Of a stretch of DNA of 64,000 nucleotides, positions 16,521-25,161 are shown piece after piece; the stretch's first letter is position 1; each line of letters opens with the position of its first letter. Below the pieces are notes generated by a model. That model saw nothing but the letters and a program-made list of their open reading frames with translations. It had not been told where the DNA came from and did not search any database. Origin of the DNA: an uncultured Christensenellaceae bacterium (GTDB lineage Bacteria > Bacillota > Clostridia > Christensenellales > UBA3700); NCBI GenBank assembly GCA_944380275.1, contig CALWHB010000002.1, positions 1-64,000 on the forward strand. Direction: 5' to 3'. A program made the translations under genes and the position numbers.

Positions 16521-19500
16521 TTATTTAGAATATTTATCCTTTTTGGATGAGGGCGAGCCGCCTTGTTTTTTGCCGCCCTTGACCAGCTTTTTGCTCTTCT
16601 TGGAGAACTTTCTGTAAAGGACAACGATTACTGCAAGGAGAAGAAGTGCGCCGATTACGCCGGTGGAAATCCACAGCCACAGATATTCGTTGGCAGGATT
16701 CTGTTCGGGGGTTTCGGTTTCTTCGGGTTCTTCTTCCGCGTCGGCATCTTCCTGAGTGAAGACGATGCGGTAGTTGTTTGCAATAAGTTCGTCTGCTATC
16801 AGGGATTCGTCGATGGTTTCTTCGGTTTCGCCTTCAACCGGCTTTCTTGCGATGAAATCTTCTTCGGAAATTTCTTCAACGGTGTAGTTGTCGAAGAAAA
16901 CATATCCCTTGACGAAATTCTCTTCGTCTGCAAATCCGAGAGAGAGGGTAAGCTCTGCGGTCGGGGTAACGTCCTTTTCGGTCTTCACATAGAAGTTGTA
17001 CTGAGTCCATGCTCCGATTGTTTCAGTGCCGTCTTCTGCATAGGTTGAAGTGTTTACGGTACGTTTCACGTCATTGTCTTCGGTGCGTGTAAGCTTGCCG
17101 AAGGTGTAGCTCAGATTGTTAAGCTTGAGAGAAACGGTGGCGGTGCTATCTTTGCCGAGTCCGTAAGTGAGTACCCATACGCTGATTCTGTAGTATTTCT
17201 CGCCCTTGAGAGTTACAGAAGAGGAGGTGTACTTGTAAGCGTTGGCGGTCTTATTGTAAATCACGAGGACGTTGTCGCCTACATAGTTGGCATCGGTATT
17301 GTTGTAGACAGCGTTGACTATAGCTGCGTCGGCAGCGTCGTCCGGGTCGAGGTCAAGCAGGGACCAGTCGCCTTCTTTGCGGTTGAATACGCCTGCGGTA
17401 AGGTCGTTGCTGTCTGTGCTTGCGTTGTCGTCAATCTTTGCACCGGTCCAGTTGGAAGGTGTGGATGCAGCGTTTTCGGAAGGCGTATAGCTGTCGAAAG
17501 AATCTGTATTGAAAGACCTTTCGAATACTGTTTTGTTCAACGTACCCGCGGTGGTTGCAGACGCGATAAGCGCGTCGTAAGCGGTCTGAGATACCGTCGT
17601 ATATGTCGCCATCGTGAAGTAGGCTGTTTTGATTTCACCTGCCTGAGCGTCTTCGCTACCTATATAAAGTCCCAAGGTCGCGCTTACAGAAGTTGCGCTG
17701 GTCTTTACAAGGAAGGTGTACTGTTGCCAGTCTGTACCCATTTCGGCAGCTCTTATCGGAGTTACTGAATAGTTCGCGCTCTTGGTCGTGGTGTCGAGAG
17801 ATACGGTGATAACTGCGCCGGATTCCATCTTAGCCCATACCGAAACGAGATAGTATGAATCGGATGAAAGCGAAATGGTATTGGACTTGTAACCGAAATA
17901 TGCAGCACTGCCGCTGACAGCGAGAACATCTGGGTAATCGGTTGCGTTTATGCCTGCCATATTCATTGAGCTGTAGAAAGTAGCGGGGTCGACAGAAAGT
18001 CCTGCCGCAGTCTTCTGAGCCTCGTTGTTGATATCGAGTACGCCGGCTTTTACAGCACCGTCTTTAAGAGCGTCTGAATTGCTTGCCGTCCAGTTTTTAG
18101 GAACGCCCAGCGCACCTTCGAGGATGCCGTTTTCATTGTAAACTTCGTCGCCGTAAAGTTCCTGAGTGGACTTGACGTCTGTCAGTTTGAAATAACCGTT
18201 CGAGGAAACTTCCGCGCTGCCGGATGTCGATGCGAAGGAGTATGTCTTGACAACGGTAGAAGTTGTTGCAGAAGAGTAGTCGGATGCGGTAGCCTTTTCA
18301 ACGGTAACGGTGGATATGAACGCGTAACCCTTTGCGTGTGTCGAAGAGTCGTTTGCCGTTCCGCTGCCGAGGCTTATGTCAAATCCGATTTCGGCAGATT
18401 CGGTACCTGTCTGTACGAAGAATCTGATTTCGGTATAATCTTCATTGTTCGCGCTCTTATAATCCGCAAGATTCTCGGTGTTCATAGAAGAGAAGGTTGC
18501 GAGTGTGGTCTTGGAGTCTTCGTAATCTTTCTCGTCATCGTAACTTACGAGAGAAACGTTGATGCCTGTAGAGCTGTCGATATCCTTTGTCTTAATCCAC
18601 ATAGAGAAGATGTAGTAAGAGTTGGGATTAACGGTGTAAGAGCCGTTGCTTACAGAGCCGTCTGCCTTTTCGAAAACGTTGGAAACCTTATAAACAGAAG
18701 GCAGATAGTTGTTGATTACCAGTACCGAAGTTGCGAGAGAAGTGGGGGTTTTGGGGTTGTCTATTGAAGAATAGCTGCCGTTTTCCCAGTTAGCGGTATC
18801 GACAACACCGTAAGAACTTCTGCCGCTGATTGCGTCTTCGCCGTTATCTTCTCCGAAGTTTGCGAGATTGATGAGAGAATCTTCACTGAGCGTGCTTGCA
18901 AAGCTGTGTTTGAATACGGTTTCGCCTTCAACAGCGTTTGCATAATCTTCCGCGGTTACGGAAGTAAGGCTCATATCGTCGACGAAGAAGATACCCTGAA
19001 CGTGAGTAGAGGTGTCGTCAGAGCCGCCTTCGCCAAGCCAGAATTCAAGATAAACGTCCTGATAACGGAACTGGTTGGACTGAACGTATATGTCAATCTG
19101 TTTCCACTCGCCCGCGGTATTGAGGTTTTCGATTTCGTAATAGACGGTAGAGTCGGTCGTGCCGTCCGTAAGTTTAACTGACATACCCTTGCTCGCGTCG
19201 GAGATAACCGTTCTTACCCAAATTGAGAGCTTATAGAACTGTTCTCCGCCAATAAAACGGGTAGCGACGGTAGACCTGATACCGTATGCGGTAGCTTTCT
19301 TGTTCTGCTGATAATAAATCCTTCCCGCAGAGCCGTCGTGAGTTGAAATCTGAACGGTTTCGTTGTTCGCGCTGTTGACTACGGTAGCGGTTTCCGCGGT
19401 TTTGAGGATACCTTTGGTGATGTAGTCGGATGCAGAGGGAGCGTCGTCGCCGTTGCCCGTACCTTTGACAGCGGTGTACTTGCTGGGAGTATACGGTGAA

Positions 19501-20348
19501 GAGGTTGACGTCGTGTAGTCAAAATCAGCGTCAGAAAGTTTCATCGTGTATTTCGCAACGCTGTCGCTTTCTTTAACGTTATTGTAATCTGTCTGAGTCC
19601 ATGCGGTCTGACCCTCTTCGACGTCGGTAAGGTTGGTGAGAGTTACGCTGTCGAAGAACGCCCAGCCCTTAGTCATGGAGTTTTCCATTTTAGAACCGTT
19701 GCCCAGAGAAAGGACGACGGTGATTGTCTGAGAAGAGATGTCGCTCGTTTCGATATAGGTAACGTATTCCTTCCACTCCCCTTCGGTATCGATTGCCTCA
19801 AAAGCAGCATAAGCCGCGCCGTTTACATAAATGTATGCGCCGCTTTTGCCTTCGTTGTAATCGCTGACGGATTTGTCAATGCCGATTGTCTTGACCCATA
19901 CGGAGAGTTTGTAGTAAGAGGACTTGTCCAGCGTAACGCTTGCCGAGGTATATTTGTGGACGGTAGAAACCTTATTGTATATCATAAGGATATTGTCGTC
20001 TTCGCCTATCTTGCCGGGGTTAGCTGCGCCGCCGTAAGTCTTGCTGTTGCTGCGGTAAGTCTTATCTTCGGTACTGATTATACCGAAGATAAGATTGTCG
20101 CTGCCGCTGGGAGTCTTATAGCTTTCGCTACTGCTGGTTGAGCCGGCAGCTCCCGTCCAGTTTGACGGGATAAGAGGATAGCTTGTGCCGCTCGAGCCGC
20201 TGAAACTGCCGTTGGTGAAAAGCTCGGTAGTATTCTCTTCGCTTGTTTCGGGCGTAGTGTCGTCGTTACATGCGACAAACGACGCAACGAGGGCGATGCA
20301 GAGAACTATCGAAATCACTGTGAGCAAAAATTTCTTGTTCCTTTTCAT
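16521..20348 (-). CDS. Large surface lipoprotein with five tandem carbohydrate-binding-like modules
   Basis: A 1275-residue exported protein. Residues 7-26 are a signal helix ending in FVAC, a lipobox with Cys27. Five repeats follow (about 45-240, 265-465, 478-690, 700-920, 942-1160). Each has an aromatic strand near YYKLSVWVKT (145, 371, 578, 832, 1052) and closes with a strand like GYVFFDNYTV (229, 453, 675, 909, 1149). The pattern suggests beta-sandwich, galactose-binding-like/CBM modules; ligand unknown. After an acidic linker, residues 1223-1244 form a membrane helix followed by a Lys-rich tail, so the chain could be held at both ends. The ribosome site is AAAGGTGG. Monocistronic. No enzymatic motif seen. 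Confidence 0.85.
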   Translation of the reverse strand: MKRNKKFLLTVISIVLCIALVASFVACNDDTTPETSEENTTELFTNGSFSGSSGTSYPLIPSNWTGAAGSTSSSESYKTPSGSDNLIFGIISTEDKTYRSNSKTYGGAANPGKIGEDDNILMIYNKVSTVHKYTSASVTLDKSSYYKLSVWVKTIGIDKSVSDYNEGKSGAYIYVNGAAYAAFEAIDTEGEWKEYVTYIETSDISSQTITVVLSLGNGSKMENSMTKGWAFFDSVTLTNLTDVEEGQTAWTQTDYNNVKESDSVAKYTMKLSDADFDYTTSTSSPYTPSKYTAVKGTGNGDDAPSASDYITKGILKTAETATVVNSANNETVQISTHDGSAGRIYYQQNKKATAYGIRSTVATRFIGGEQFYKLSIWVRTVISDASKGMSVKLTDGTTDSTVYYEIENLNTAGEWKQIDIYVQSNQFRYQDVYLEFWLGEGGSDDTSTHVQGIFFVDDMSLTSVTAEDYANAVEGETVFKHSFASTLSEDSLINLANFGEDNGEDAISGRSSYGVVDTANWENGSYSSIDNPKTPTSLATSVLVINNYLPSVYKVSNVFEKADGSVSNGSYTVNPNSYYIFSMWIKTKDIDSSTGINVSLVSYDDEKDYEDSKTTLATFSSMNTENLADYKSANNEDYTEIRFFVQTGTESAEIGFDISLGSGTANDSSTHAKGYAFISTVTVEKATASDYSSATTSTVVKTYSFASTSGSAEVSSNGYFKLTDVKSTQELYGDEVYNENGILEGALGVPKNWTASNSDALKDGAVKAGVLDINNEAQKTAAGLSVDPATFYSSMNMAGINATDYPDVLAVSGSAAYFGYKSNTISLSSDSYYLVSVWAKMESGAVITVSLDTTTKSANYSVTPIRAAEMGTDWQQYTFLVKTSATSVSATLGLYIGSEDAQAGEIKTAYFTMATYTTVSQTAYDALIASATTAGTLNKTVFERSFNTDSFDSYTPSENAASTPSNWTGAKIDDNASTDSNDLTAGVFNRKEGDWSLLDLDPDDAADAAIVNAVYNNTDANYVGDNVLVIYNKTANAYKYTSSSVTLKGEKYYRISVWVLTYGLGKDSTATVSLKLNNLSYTFGKLTRTEDNDVKRTVNTSTYAEDGTETIGAWTQYNFYVKTEKDVTPTAELTLSLGFADEENFVKGYVFFDNYTVEEISEEDFIARKPVEGETEETIDESLIADELIANNYRIVFTQEDADAEEEPEETETPEQNPANEYLWLWISTGVIGALLLLAVIVVLYRKFSKKSKKLVKGGKKQGGSPSSKKDKYSK

Positions 20349-20382
20349 TTAACCACCTTTGTCAGTTATTGATTTCCTTATT

Positions 20383-20409
20383 ATTATAAACAGGCGCGCG
20401 CCTGTCCAA
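20383..20409 (-). promoter_or_regulatory. Promoter with embedded 16-bp palindromic operator
   Basis: On the minus strand TTGGAC (20409-20404) and TATAAT (20388-20383) are separated by 15 bases. The perfect palindrome ACAGGCGCGCGCCTGT at 20390-20405 fills the spacer. A protein bound there would block RNA polymerase. The short spacer suggests a weak or activator-remodelled promoter. Confidence 0.5.
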
Positions 20410-20621
20410 CTCTAATAATTATATAGTACCGCTGCGATAAAATCAAATAAAAACGCCTATATTTATTATAAACTTTTAGCGCGAAAACAAAAGAGAAAGT
20501 TTTATTAAAAAAGAATTAAACCGCACGTCGTGCCGGATATGGAGCATCATAGGAACAATGCAAGCATGTCTTTGCGTAAGCTTTGAGCTGCTTTCACAAC
20601 AGAAAATTTTAAAACACTCTT

Positions 20622-21044
20622 TTAAAGGAAACGCTGGGGCAGCATCTTATAAATTTTTGACATCAACGACTTCCACGCTTTTAAAACGCGGGAAATCAGC
20701 ATTAAGCAGGCAAGGCATACGAGAAATACCGCAAAACCTTTTGAAAGCGCGTCCGCTGAAACTTTCTGAGCAAGTAAAGAAGACGCGGCGCAGGTAGCCG
20801 CGGCGGGCAAAGCAATCAGCAACGCCTTTTTCAGGTCGAGAAGTTTGTTTTTTGCATGTACTATACACGCAAAAATACTCATAGGAATAAAGGAGATAAG
20901 ATTTATCGCGGCTGCCTGCTTTCCGTTTACGTCGAGAAAAACGGTAAGCAGAGGGATAAGCAGAGTGCCGCCTCCCAGTCCCATGCCGCCCATTATGCCG
21001 CCTGCAATTCCGGCGAGGATATAAAAAACCAATGAGTGCGTCAT
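20622..21044 (-). CDS. Half-size TSUP (TauE/SafE) family membrane protein
   Basis: A 140-residue protein with four predicted helices, starting MTHSLVFYILAGIAGGIMGGMGLGGGTLLIPLL. The GGxGxGGG.L.(I/V)P motif is the TSUP hallmark. Full-length TSUP proteins carry this motif twice in about 250 residues; here the two halves are separate genes. The start overlaps the previous gene's stop as ATGA, with AAGGATG upstream. The pair presumably forms one heterodimeric anion transporter; substrate (sulfite, sulfonate or other) not determinable. Confidence 0.85.
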   Translation of the reverse strand: MTHSLVFYILAGIAGGIMGGMGLGGGTLLIPLLTVFLDVNGKQAAAINLISFIPMSIFACIVHAKNKLLDLKKALLIALPAAATCAASSLLAQKVSADALSKGFAVFLVCLACLMLISRVLKAWKSLMSKIYKMLPQRFL

Positions 21045-21439
21045 TTCAAAAGCATCCTTATTCCTGCAGCAAGCATAACGCCGTAGAATATAAATTCCAG
21101 CAGGGAAGACGATATTTTTTTGAGAATAACAGAGCCTGCAATACCGCCGATTATAACGGCACCGCATACATAATAGCCGAAATCGGGATTGAAATTGCCT
21201 CCTATGATATAAATAACCGCGCTAACGGCAGAAAGCGGCAGTATCGCCGCAACGGCTGTGGCGTGCGCTCTTTTGGGTTCCATACCCTGAATCAGCGTGT
21301 ATGCAGGGACTGCAAGCATGCCGCCTCCTCCGCCGAACAGTCCGTTTGCGACACCGGTAAGCAATGCAGCAAAGACGGTTGCCGCAGTTGCGGTTTTTTT
21401 ATGTGAGGCAAAAAACTCTTTTATCCTTTCCATAATCAT
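21041..21439 (-). CDS. Half-size TSUP (TauE/SafE) family membrane protein, partner
   Basis: A ~132-residue protein with four predicted helices and the motif LTGVANGLFGGGGGMLAVPAYTLIQG, followed by KRAHATAVAAILPLSAVSA, both TSUP signatures. It pairs with the downstream half-size gene through an ATGA overlap. The start is uncertain: ATG 21439 (MIMERIKEFF) follows GGAAAGG at a long distance, while ATG 21469 would add ten residues and has no ribosome site. The two halves are similar in plan, as expected for the internal duplication in full-size TSUP proteins. Confidence 0.83.
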   Translation of the reverse strand: MIMERIKEFFASHKKTATAATVFAALLTGVANGLFGGGGGMLAVPAYTLIQGMEPKRAHATAVAAILPLSAVSAVIYIIGGNFNPDFGYYVCGAVIIGGIAGSVILKKISSSLLEFIFYGVMLAAGIRMLLK

Positions 21440-21681
21440 AGGGTGTGCAATATACCTTTCCGTATACATGGCTTTAAATTGTCTATTGTATGCGCAGACG
21501 TACTTATGCGGATATGCAGATAAGCGCATATCGGTATATGAATACTGCACGTACGTTCAGATGAAAATATGAATATACGCTTATGCGTTTTGTGTATAAA
21601 GTGCAGAGAAGAATATCCGGCTTGTGCATAAAAGTCTTAGACAAAGAATATCGTGTAATGAAAAGCAAAACGGGGGATGTC

Positions 21682-21963
21682 ATGAAACCTGAATACTGTC
21701 AAAGGGCGATAGACGAGGCAGAGTATATTATAAGCCGCAACGCTACTGTAAGAGAGTGTGCGGCGGTTTTCGGTGTGGGCAAAAGCACGGTTCACACAGA
21801 CGTAACTAAAAAGCTGAAATATCTTGACAAAGAACTTTTTGAAGGGGTTTCCGAAGTCCTCAAAGTCAATTTGTCAGAAAGACACCTGAGGGGCGGCATA
21901 AGCACAAAAAAGCTTTACGAAGAAAAGAAAACCCGTGTTAATCAACACGGGCAGCAATTTTAA
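21682..21963 (+). CDS. spoIIID: Sporulation transcription factor SpoIIID
   Basis: A 93-residue DNA-binding protein that in Bacillus and Clostridium tunes mother-cell gene expression during sporulation. The helix-turn-helix VRECAAVFGVGKSTVHTDVTKKL lies at about 23-45, and the family stretch RHLRGGISTKKLY at about 67-79. The start at 21682 follows GGGGGA and matches the usual family N-terminus; ATG 21658 and 21583 lack such a site. The upstream region holds GTATAAAGT, which might be a sporulation-sigma -10, but this is weak. Its presence is the best sign that this organism belongs to a spore-forming lineage. Confidence 0.92.
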   Translation: MKPEYCQRAIDEAEYIISRNATVRECAAVFGVGKSTVHTDVTKKLKYLDKELFEGVSEVLKVNLSERHLRGGISTKKLYEEKKTRVNQHGQQF

Positions 21964-21975
21964 TACGGTATGTTT

Positions 21976-22743
21976 TCAGCTTTTCGTATGAGCGTCTTTG
22001 TCGTTTTCAGGGCATGAGCGGCATTTATCCCACAGATTGTTTCTTGCGGGATTGAACAGGGCAGAAAGCATGAGTTTTTTGCTGCCGTCAAAACGGGTGT
22101 CGAGTTCTTCGACAAGGTTTTTCATGTCTTCTCTGCGTGTATGTTTGTCTTCGGGACAAGGATTGTGAACTATAGGCAGGTCGTATCTTCTGCAAAGACC
22201 TGCAAGATATTTTTCTTCTGCATATATAAAAGGACGTATCAGAGTTATACCCGTTCTGTCCATATAGCTTACCGGCATGAAGGTGGACAATCTGCCTTCG
22301 TGAAGAAGACTTAAAAAGAAGGTGTCCAGGATGTCGTCGGCATGGTGCGCAAGAGCGAGTTTGTTGCATCCGTTTGCAATAGCTGCTGAATTGAGCGCGC
22401 CTCTTCGCATTTTAGAGCAAAGACTGCAGGGGGATTTTTCCTTGCGTTCGTCGAAGATAATCTGAGCTATCTGTGTATGCTCTATTACGAGAGGTACGTT
22501 TACGCTTTCGCAGTAATCGCGCAGCTTTTTCACTTCGGTTTCATTTGTGTCTGCAAAACCGAGGTCTATGTTTATTGCGACGAGGTCAAATTTTTCGGGC
22601 GCGAATTTTTTGTAAGCAGCCAGTATCGCAAGCAGGGCGGTGCTGTCTTTTCCTCCGCTCACGCCTATTGCGATTCTGTCGCCGTCCTTTATCATATTGT
22701 AGTCGTTTAAAGCCTTTCTCGTAAGGCTGAGTAATTTTTGCAT
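21976..22743 (-). CDS. TtcA-like tRNA thiolation ATPase (PP-loop)
   Basis: A 255-residue adenylating enzyme of the TtcA/TilS superfamily. The PP-loop SGGKDS is at 29-34, followed by a CSLC pair near the middle and a Cys in NPCPED, which match the cysteines TtcA uses to hold an iron-sulfur cluster. TtcA makes 2-thiocytidine at position 32 of some tRNAs. Clostridial relatives are sometimes only called tRNA 2-thiocytidine synthetase-like, so the exact target base is not certain. No carrier gene adjoins it. Convergent with spoIIID with only 12 bases between stops. Confidence 0.85.
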   Translation of the reverse strand: MQKLLSLTRKALNDYNMIKDGDRIAIGVSGGKDSTALLAILAAYKKFAPEKFDLVAINIDLGFADTNETEVKKLRDYCESVNVPLVIEHTQIAQIIFDERKEKSPCSLCSKMRRGALNSAAIANGCNKLALAHHADDILDTFFLSLLHEGRLSTFMPVSYMDRTGITLIRPFIYAEEKYLAGLCRRYDLPIVHNPCPEDKHTRREDMKNLVEELDTRFDGSKKLMLSALFNPARNNLWDKCRSCPENDKDAHTKS

Positions 22744-22804
22744 ACAACTATATTAGTATAAAAACGCTGCGATTGCAACAAAAAATAATTTTGAAGACAT
22801 ATCG

Positions 22805-22833
22805 TTGACTTAAATTTGTGAGTTTTATATAAT
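22805..22833 (+). promoter_or_regulatory. Promoter of the small multidrug-export family gene
   Basis: TTGACT (22805-22810), a 17-base spacer and TATAAT (22828-22833). The predicted start is near 22840, leaving only about 8 bases before the ATG. Confidence 0.85.
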
Positions 22834-22847
22834 TATACGGGTGAAAT

Positions 22848-23693
22848 ATGACAGACGCTATAATAACTTTTTTTGAAAACACTTTAAAAAACGACATCCT
22901 GACGATAATATTTATCGCCGCGGTGCCTATTATCGAATTGCGCGGCAGTATTCCCGTCGGGGTAGCGATGGGTATGCCTCTCTGGGAGGCATTTATATGG
23001 GCATGGGTCGGTTCTTCGCTCGTATGCCCGGTTCTGCTTTTGATACTTCGTCCCGTACTTGACTGGATGAAAAAGACAAAGTGGTTCCGTTCTCTCGCTC
23101 TCGCGGTTGAGGGAACTTTCCGTTCAAGGGCAGAAAAAGTGGTAAAAGAATCTGAGAGAAACGACCCGAAAAAAATGAAAAAGAAGATGCTGGGCGTTTA
23201 CGCTTTCGTTGCGGTTCCTCTTCCTCTGACGGGAGTATGGACGGGCAGCGCGATAGCGGCGTTTCTCGACATGCCTTTCTGGAAGGCACTCGTAAGCGTT
23301 TTGCTGGGAAATCTGACTGCCGGTGCGATAGTAACCTTGCTTACTTATTTCTTCAAAGACTACGTCGACATAATTCTTACCGTATTTCTGATAATAGTGC
23401 TTGTCGTACTCGTTTTTTATATCGTCATGGTGGCAATCAAAATAGCAAAAAACAAGAAAGCCGAAAAAGAGGCGGCATTGACCGGTGATTCCGTTGCCGC
23501 TGATAAAAAGCATGATGAGGAAAATGTTGCAGACTGCGCGGATTGCGGAGTTGAAGACAAGGGATATTCAGAGAAAAAAGACGACGTTTCGCTCAATGCG
23601 CGTTTTGAAAAGGATTGCGACGAACCCCCGAAACTCGTGGCAAAAAACACTTCTGGAAAAAATGGCGGAGAGTCTGACGGGAAGTCTGATTAA
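22848..23693 (+). CDS. Small multidrug-export family membrane protein (COG2426 type)
   Basis: A 281-residue protein. The N-terminal ~200 residues carry five or six helices and the family stretches PIIELRGSIPVGVAMGMP and PLPLTGVWTGSAIAAFL, typical of the Sm_multidrug_ex family. The name comes from weak early evidence; the true function is unknown. The last ~80 residues are a highly charged cytoplasmic tail (Lys, Asp, Glu and several Cys), not part of the usual domain. The very short leader has only a partial ribosome site (GGGTG). Confidence 0.85.
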   Translation: MTDAIITFFENTLKNDILTIIFIAAVPIIELRGSIPVGVAMGMPLWEAFIWAWVGSSLVCPVLLLILRPVLDWMKKTKWFRSLALAVEGTFRSRAEKVVKESERNDPKKMKKKMLGVYAFVAVPLPLTGVWTGSAIAAFLDMPFWKALVSVLLGNLTAGAIVTLLTYFFKDYVDIILTVFLIIVLVVLVFYIVMVAIKIAKNKKAEKEAALTGDSVAADKKHDEENVADCADCGVEDKGYSEKKDDVSLNARFEKDCDEPPKLVAKNTSGKNGGESDGKSD

Positions 23694-23770
23694 ACCGTTT
23701 GAAAAAGAATTTCAGGCATAAAGACAGCCTCTTAGCTGCTTTAAAAAATAATCGGCTTGATTGCCGGTGA

Positions 23771-23799
23771 AAAAAAACGGAGCGCGCTCCGTTTTTTTT
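23771..23799. terminator. Bidirectional terminator
   Basis: AAAAAAACGGAGC/GCTCCGTTTTTTTT hairpin with almost no loop beyond GC. T-runs on both strands serve the plus gene ending at 23693 and possibly degV. Confidence 0.85.
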
Positions 23800-23924
23800 G
23801 TGTTTAAATTTATTGTCTGCAAAATATGTCTTGTCTCTGAGATTCAGATAAAGCAATCGTCAATCCGCGTCCGTACGTTTGAATTGTTCAAAGCTCCGTT
23901 TGACAGGCGGTTGCAAACCTGAAA

Positions 23925-24809
23925 TCAGATATTTCTGTCAGAGCATAGCAGGACTACCGCAAGCATACCGGCTCCGACGTGAGAACCTATTACTGAGCCG
24001 ACGTCGAAAATCACCGTATTTTCCACACCGAGTTCTTCTTTGACCGCTTTTTCGAGGGCAACGGCGTCCTCGTATGCGTCCGCATGGCCTATGCCGACGA
24101 GTTTTTGCTGTTCAGGGGGCAGCATTTTCTTTTTTGCCAGTTCAATCACACCTCTCATGGCGCGTTTTTTTGAAATCGCCTTTGTTACGGGGATGAGTTT
24201 TCCTTCGGAGTTGATGTGAAGTATAGGTTTTATGTGCAGAGTTGCACCTATGAAAGCCTCGGCTTTTGTAACTCTGCCCGTACGGCAAAGATGGTTTATG
24301 TCCTCGATTGTAAAGAAACCGCACGACTGATTGCTGAGTTTTTCGACAAGGCTTACGCACTCGTCGTAAGTCGCACCGTTTTCGCGGGCGCGGAGGGCGT
24401 AATATGCAATCAGACCTTCGACGAAACACGCAGCTTTTGAGTCGACCACGGTAATTCTGCGGTCAGGGAATTCTTCTCTCAGTTCCTTTGCGGCGGCGCA
24501 TATCTGGTCGAAAGTTCCGCTCAGCTGAGAAGAAAAACCCACGTGGATTATATCGAAACCTTTTTCAAGATAAGGGGTAAAAAATTCTTTTGCCGTATAT
24601 GCCGTCACCATTGCGGTCGTAGGCAAATCTTCTTTGGTTTTAGCATTTCGGCATGCGTCGTAAAATTCTTTAGGCGTAAGCTTTCTGGCATCGCCGTCAT
24701 AATCTTCGCCGCATACGCTGTACGACATCGGTATGATTGCAAAATCCTTTTCCTTGATAGAAACAGGGTAGTCGCTTGTTGCCTCGGTCGTAATCAAATA
24801 GCTACTCAT
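23925..24809 (-). CDS. DegV family fatty-acid-binding protein
   Basis: A 294-residue two-domain protein. DegV/FakB proteins hold a fatty acid while the kinase FakA phosphorylates it, feeding exogenous fatty acids into phospholipids. Visible: TTEATSDYP near the start, GFSSQLSGTFDQ in the lipid-binding loop, and SHVGAGMLAV at the C-terminus. The start at 24809 follows AAGGAAA; the open frame extends further upstream without a ribosome site. Single gene with its own promoter. FakA is not in this window. Confidence 0.9.
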   Translation of the reverse strand: MSSYLITTEATSDYPVSIKEKDFAIIPMSYSVCGEDYDGDARKLTPKEFYDACRNAKTKEDLPTTAMVTAYTAKEFFTPYLEKGFDIIHVGFSSQLSGTFDQICAAAKELREEFPDRRITVVDSKAACFVEGLIAYYALRARENGATYDECVSLVEKLSNQSCGFFTIEDINHLCRTGRVTKAEAFIGATLHIKPILHINSEGKLIPVTKAISKKRAMRGVIELAKKKMLPPEQQKLVGIGHADAYEDAVALEKAVKEELGVENTVIFDVGSVIGSHVGAGMLAVVLLCSDRNI

Positions 24810-25161
24810 AACACATTTCCTTGTTGTTTTTTTTACATTTATCAAAAATACGTACAGTTTCGTACGGATAATATCATAATACATTAGCAGGTTAAATATG
24901 TCAACGAAAAAAATTGTCGTACGATTGCCGTCTGTCGTGGTTGTGTTTTGCGATAAATATATTATTACGTTACAAAACGGCATATTTTGGCTAAAAGCAG
25001 TATTTTTGAACCTGAATTATGGATAATATTAAAATAAGTTGTACAAATTGTGCATAATTTGAAAGGAATTTTACTTGATTTTTACACGCAACTAATATAA
25101 ACTATATATTGACCCGAAAAAACGAAAAACAAAAAAGGGCAGTTATTATAAGGAGAAGAAT
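24810..25161. other. 352-base divergent intergenic region
   Basis: Holds the degV promoter (24876-24904) on one side and a probable lipoprotein promoter (TTTACA 25081-25086, TATATT 25105-25110) on the other. The middle is AT-rich. Nothing else seen. Confidence 0.6.
24876..24904 (-). promoter_or_regulatory. degV promoter
   Basis: TTGACA (24904-24899), exactly 17 bases, then TATTAT (24881-24876) on the minus strand. The leader is about 60 bases and holds a small CGTAC/GTACG hairpin. Confidence 0.85.

Noticed and set aside
21930-21955. Intrinsic terminator CCCGTGTT/AACACGGG at the end of spoIIID
   Set aside because: The hairpin lies inside the coding region and is followed by CAGCAATTTT rather than a direct T-run. 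It may help end transcription, but I did not list it.
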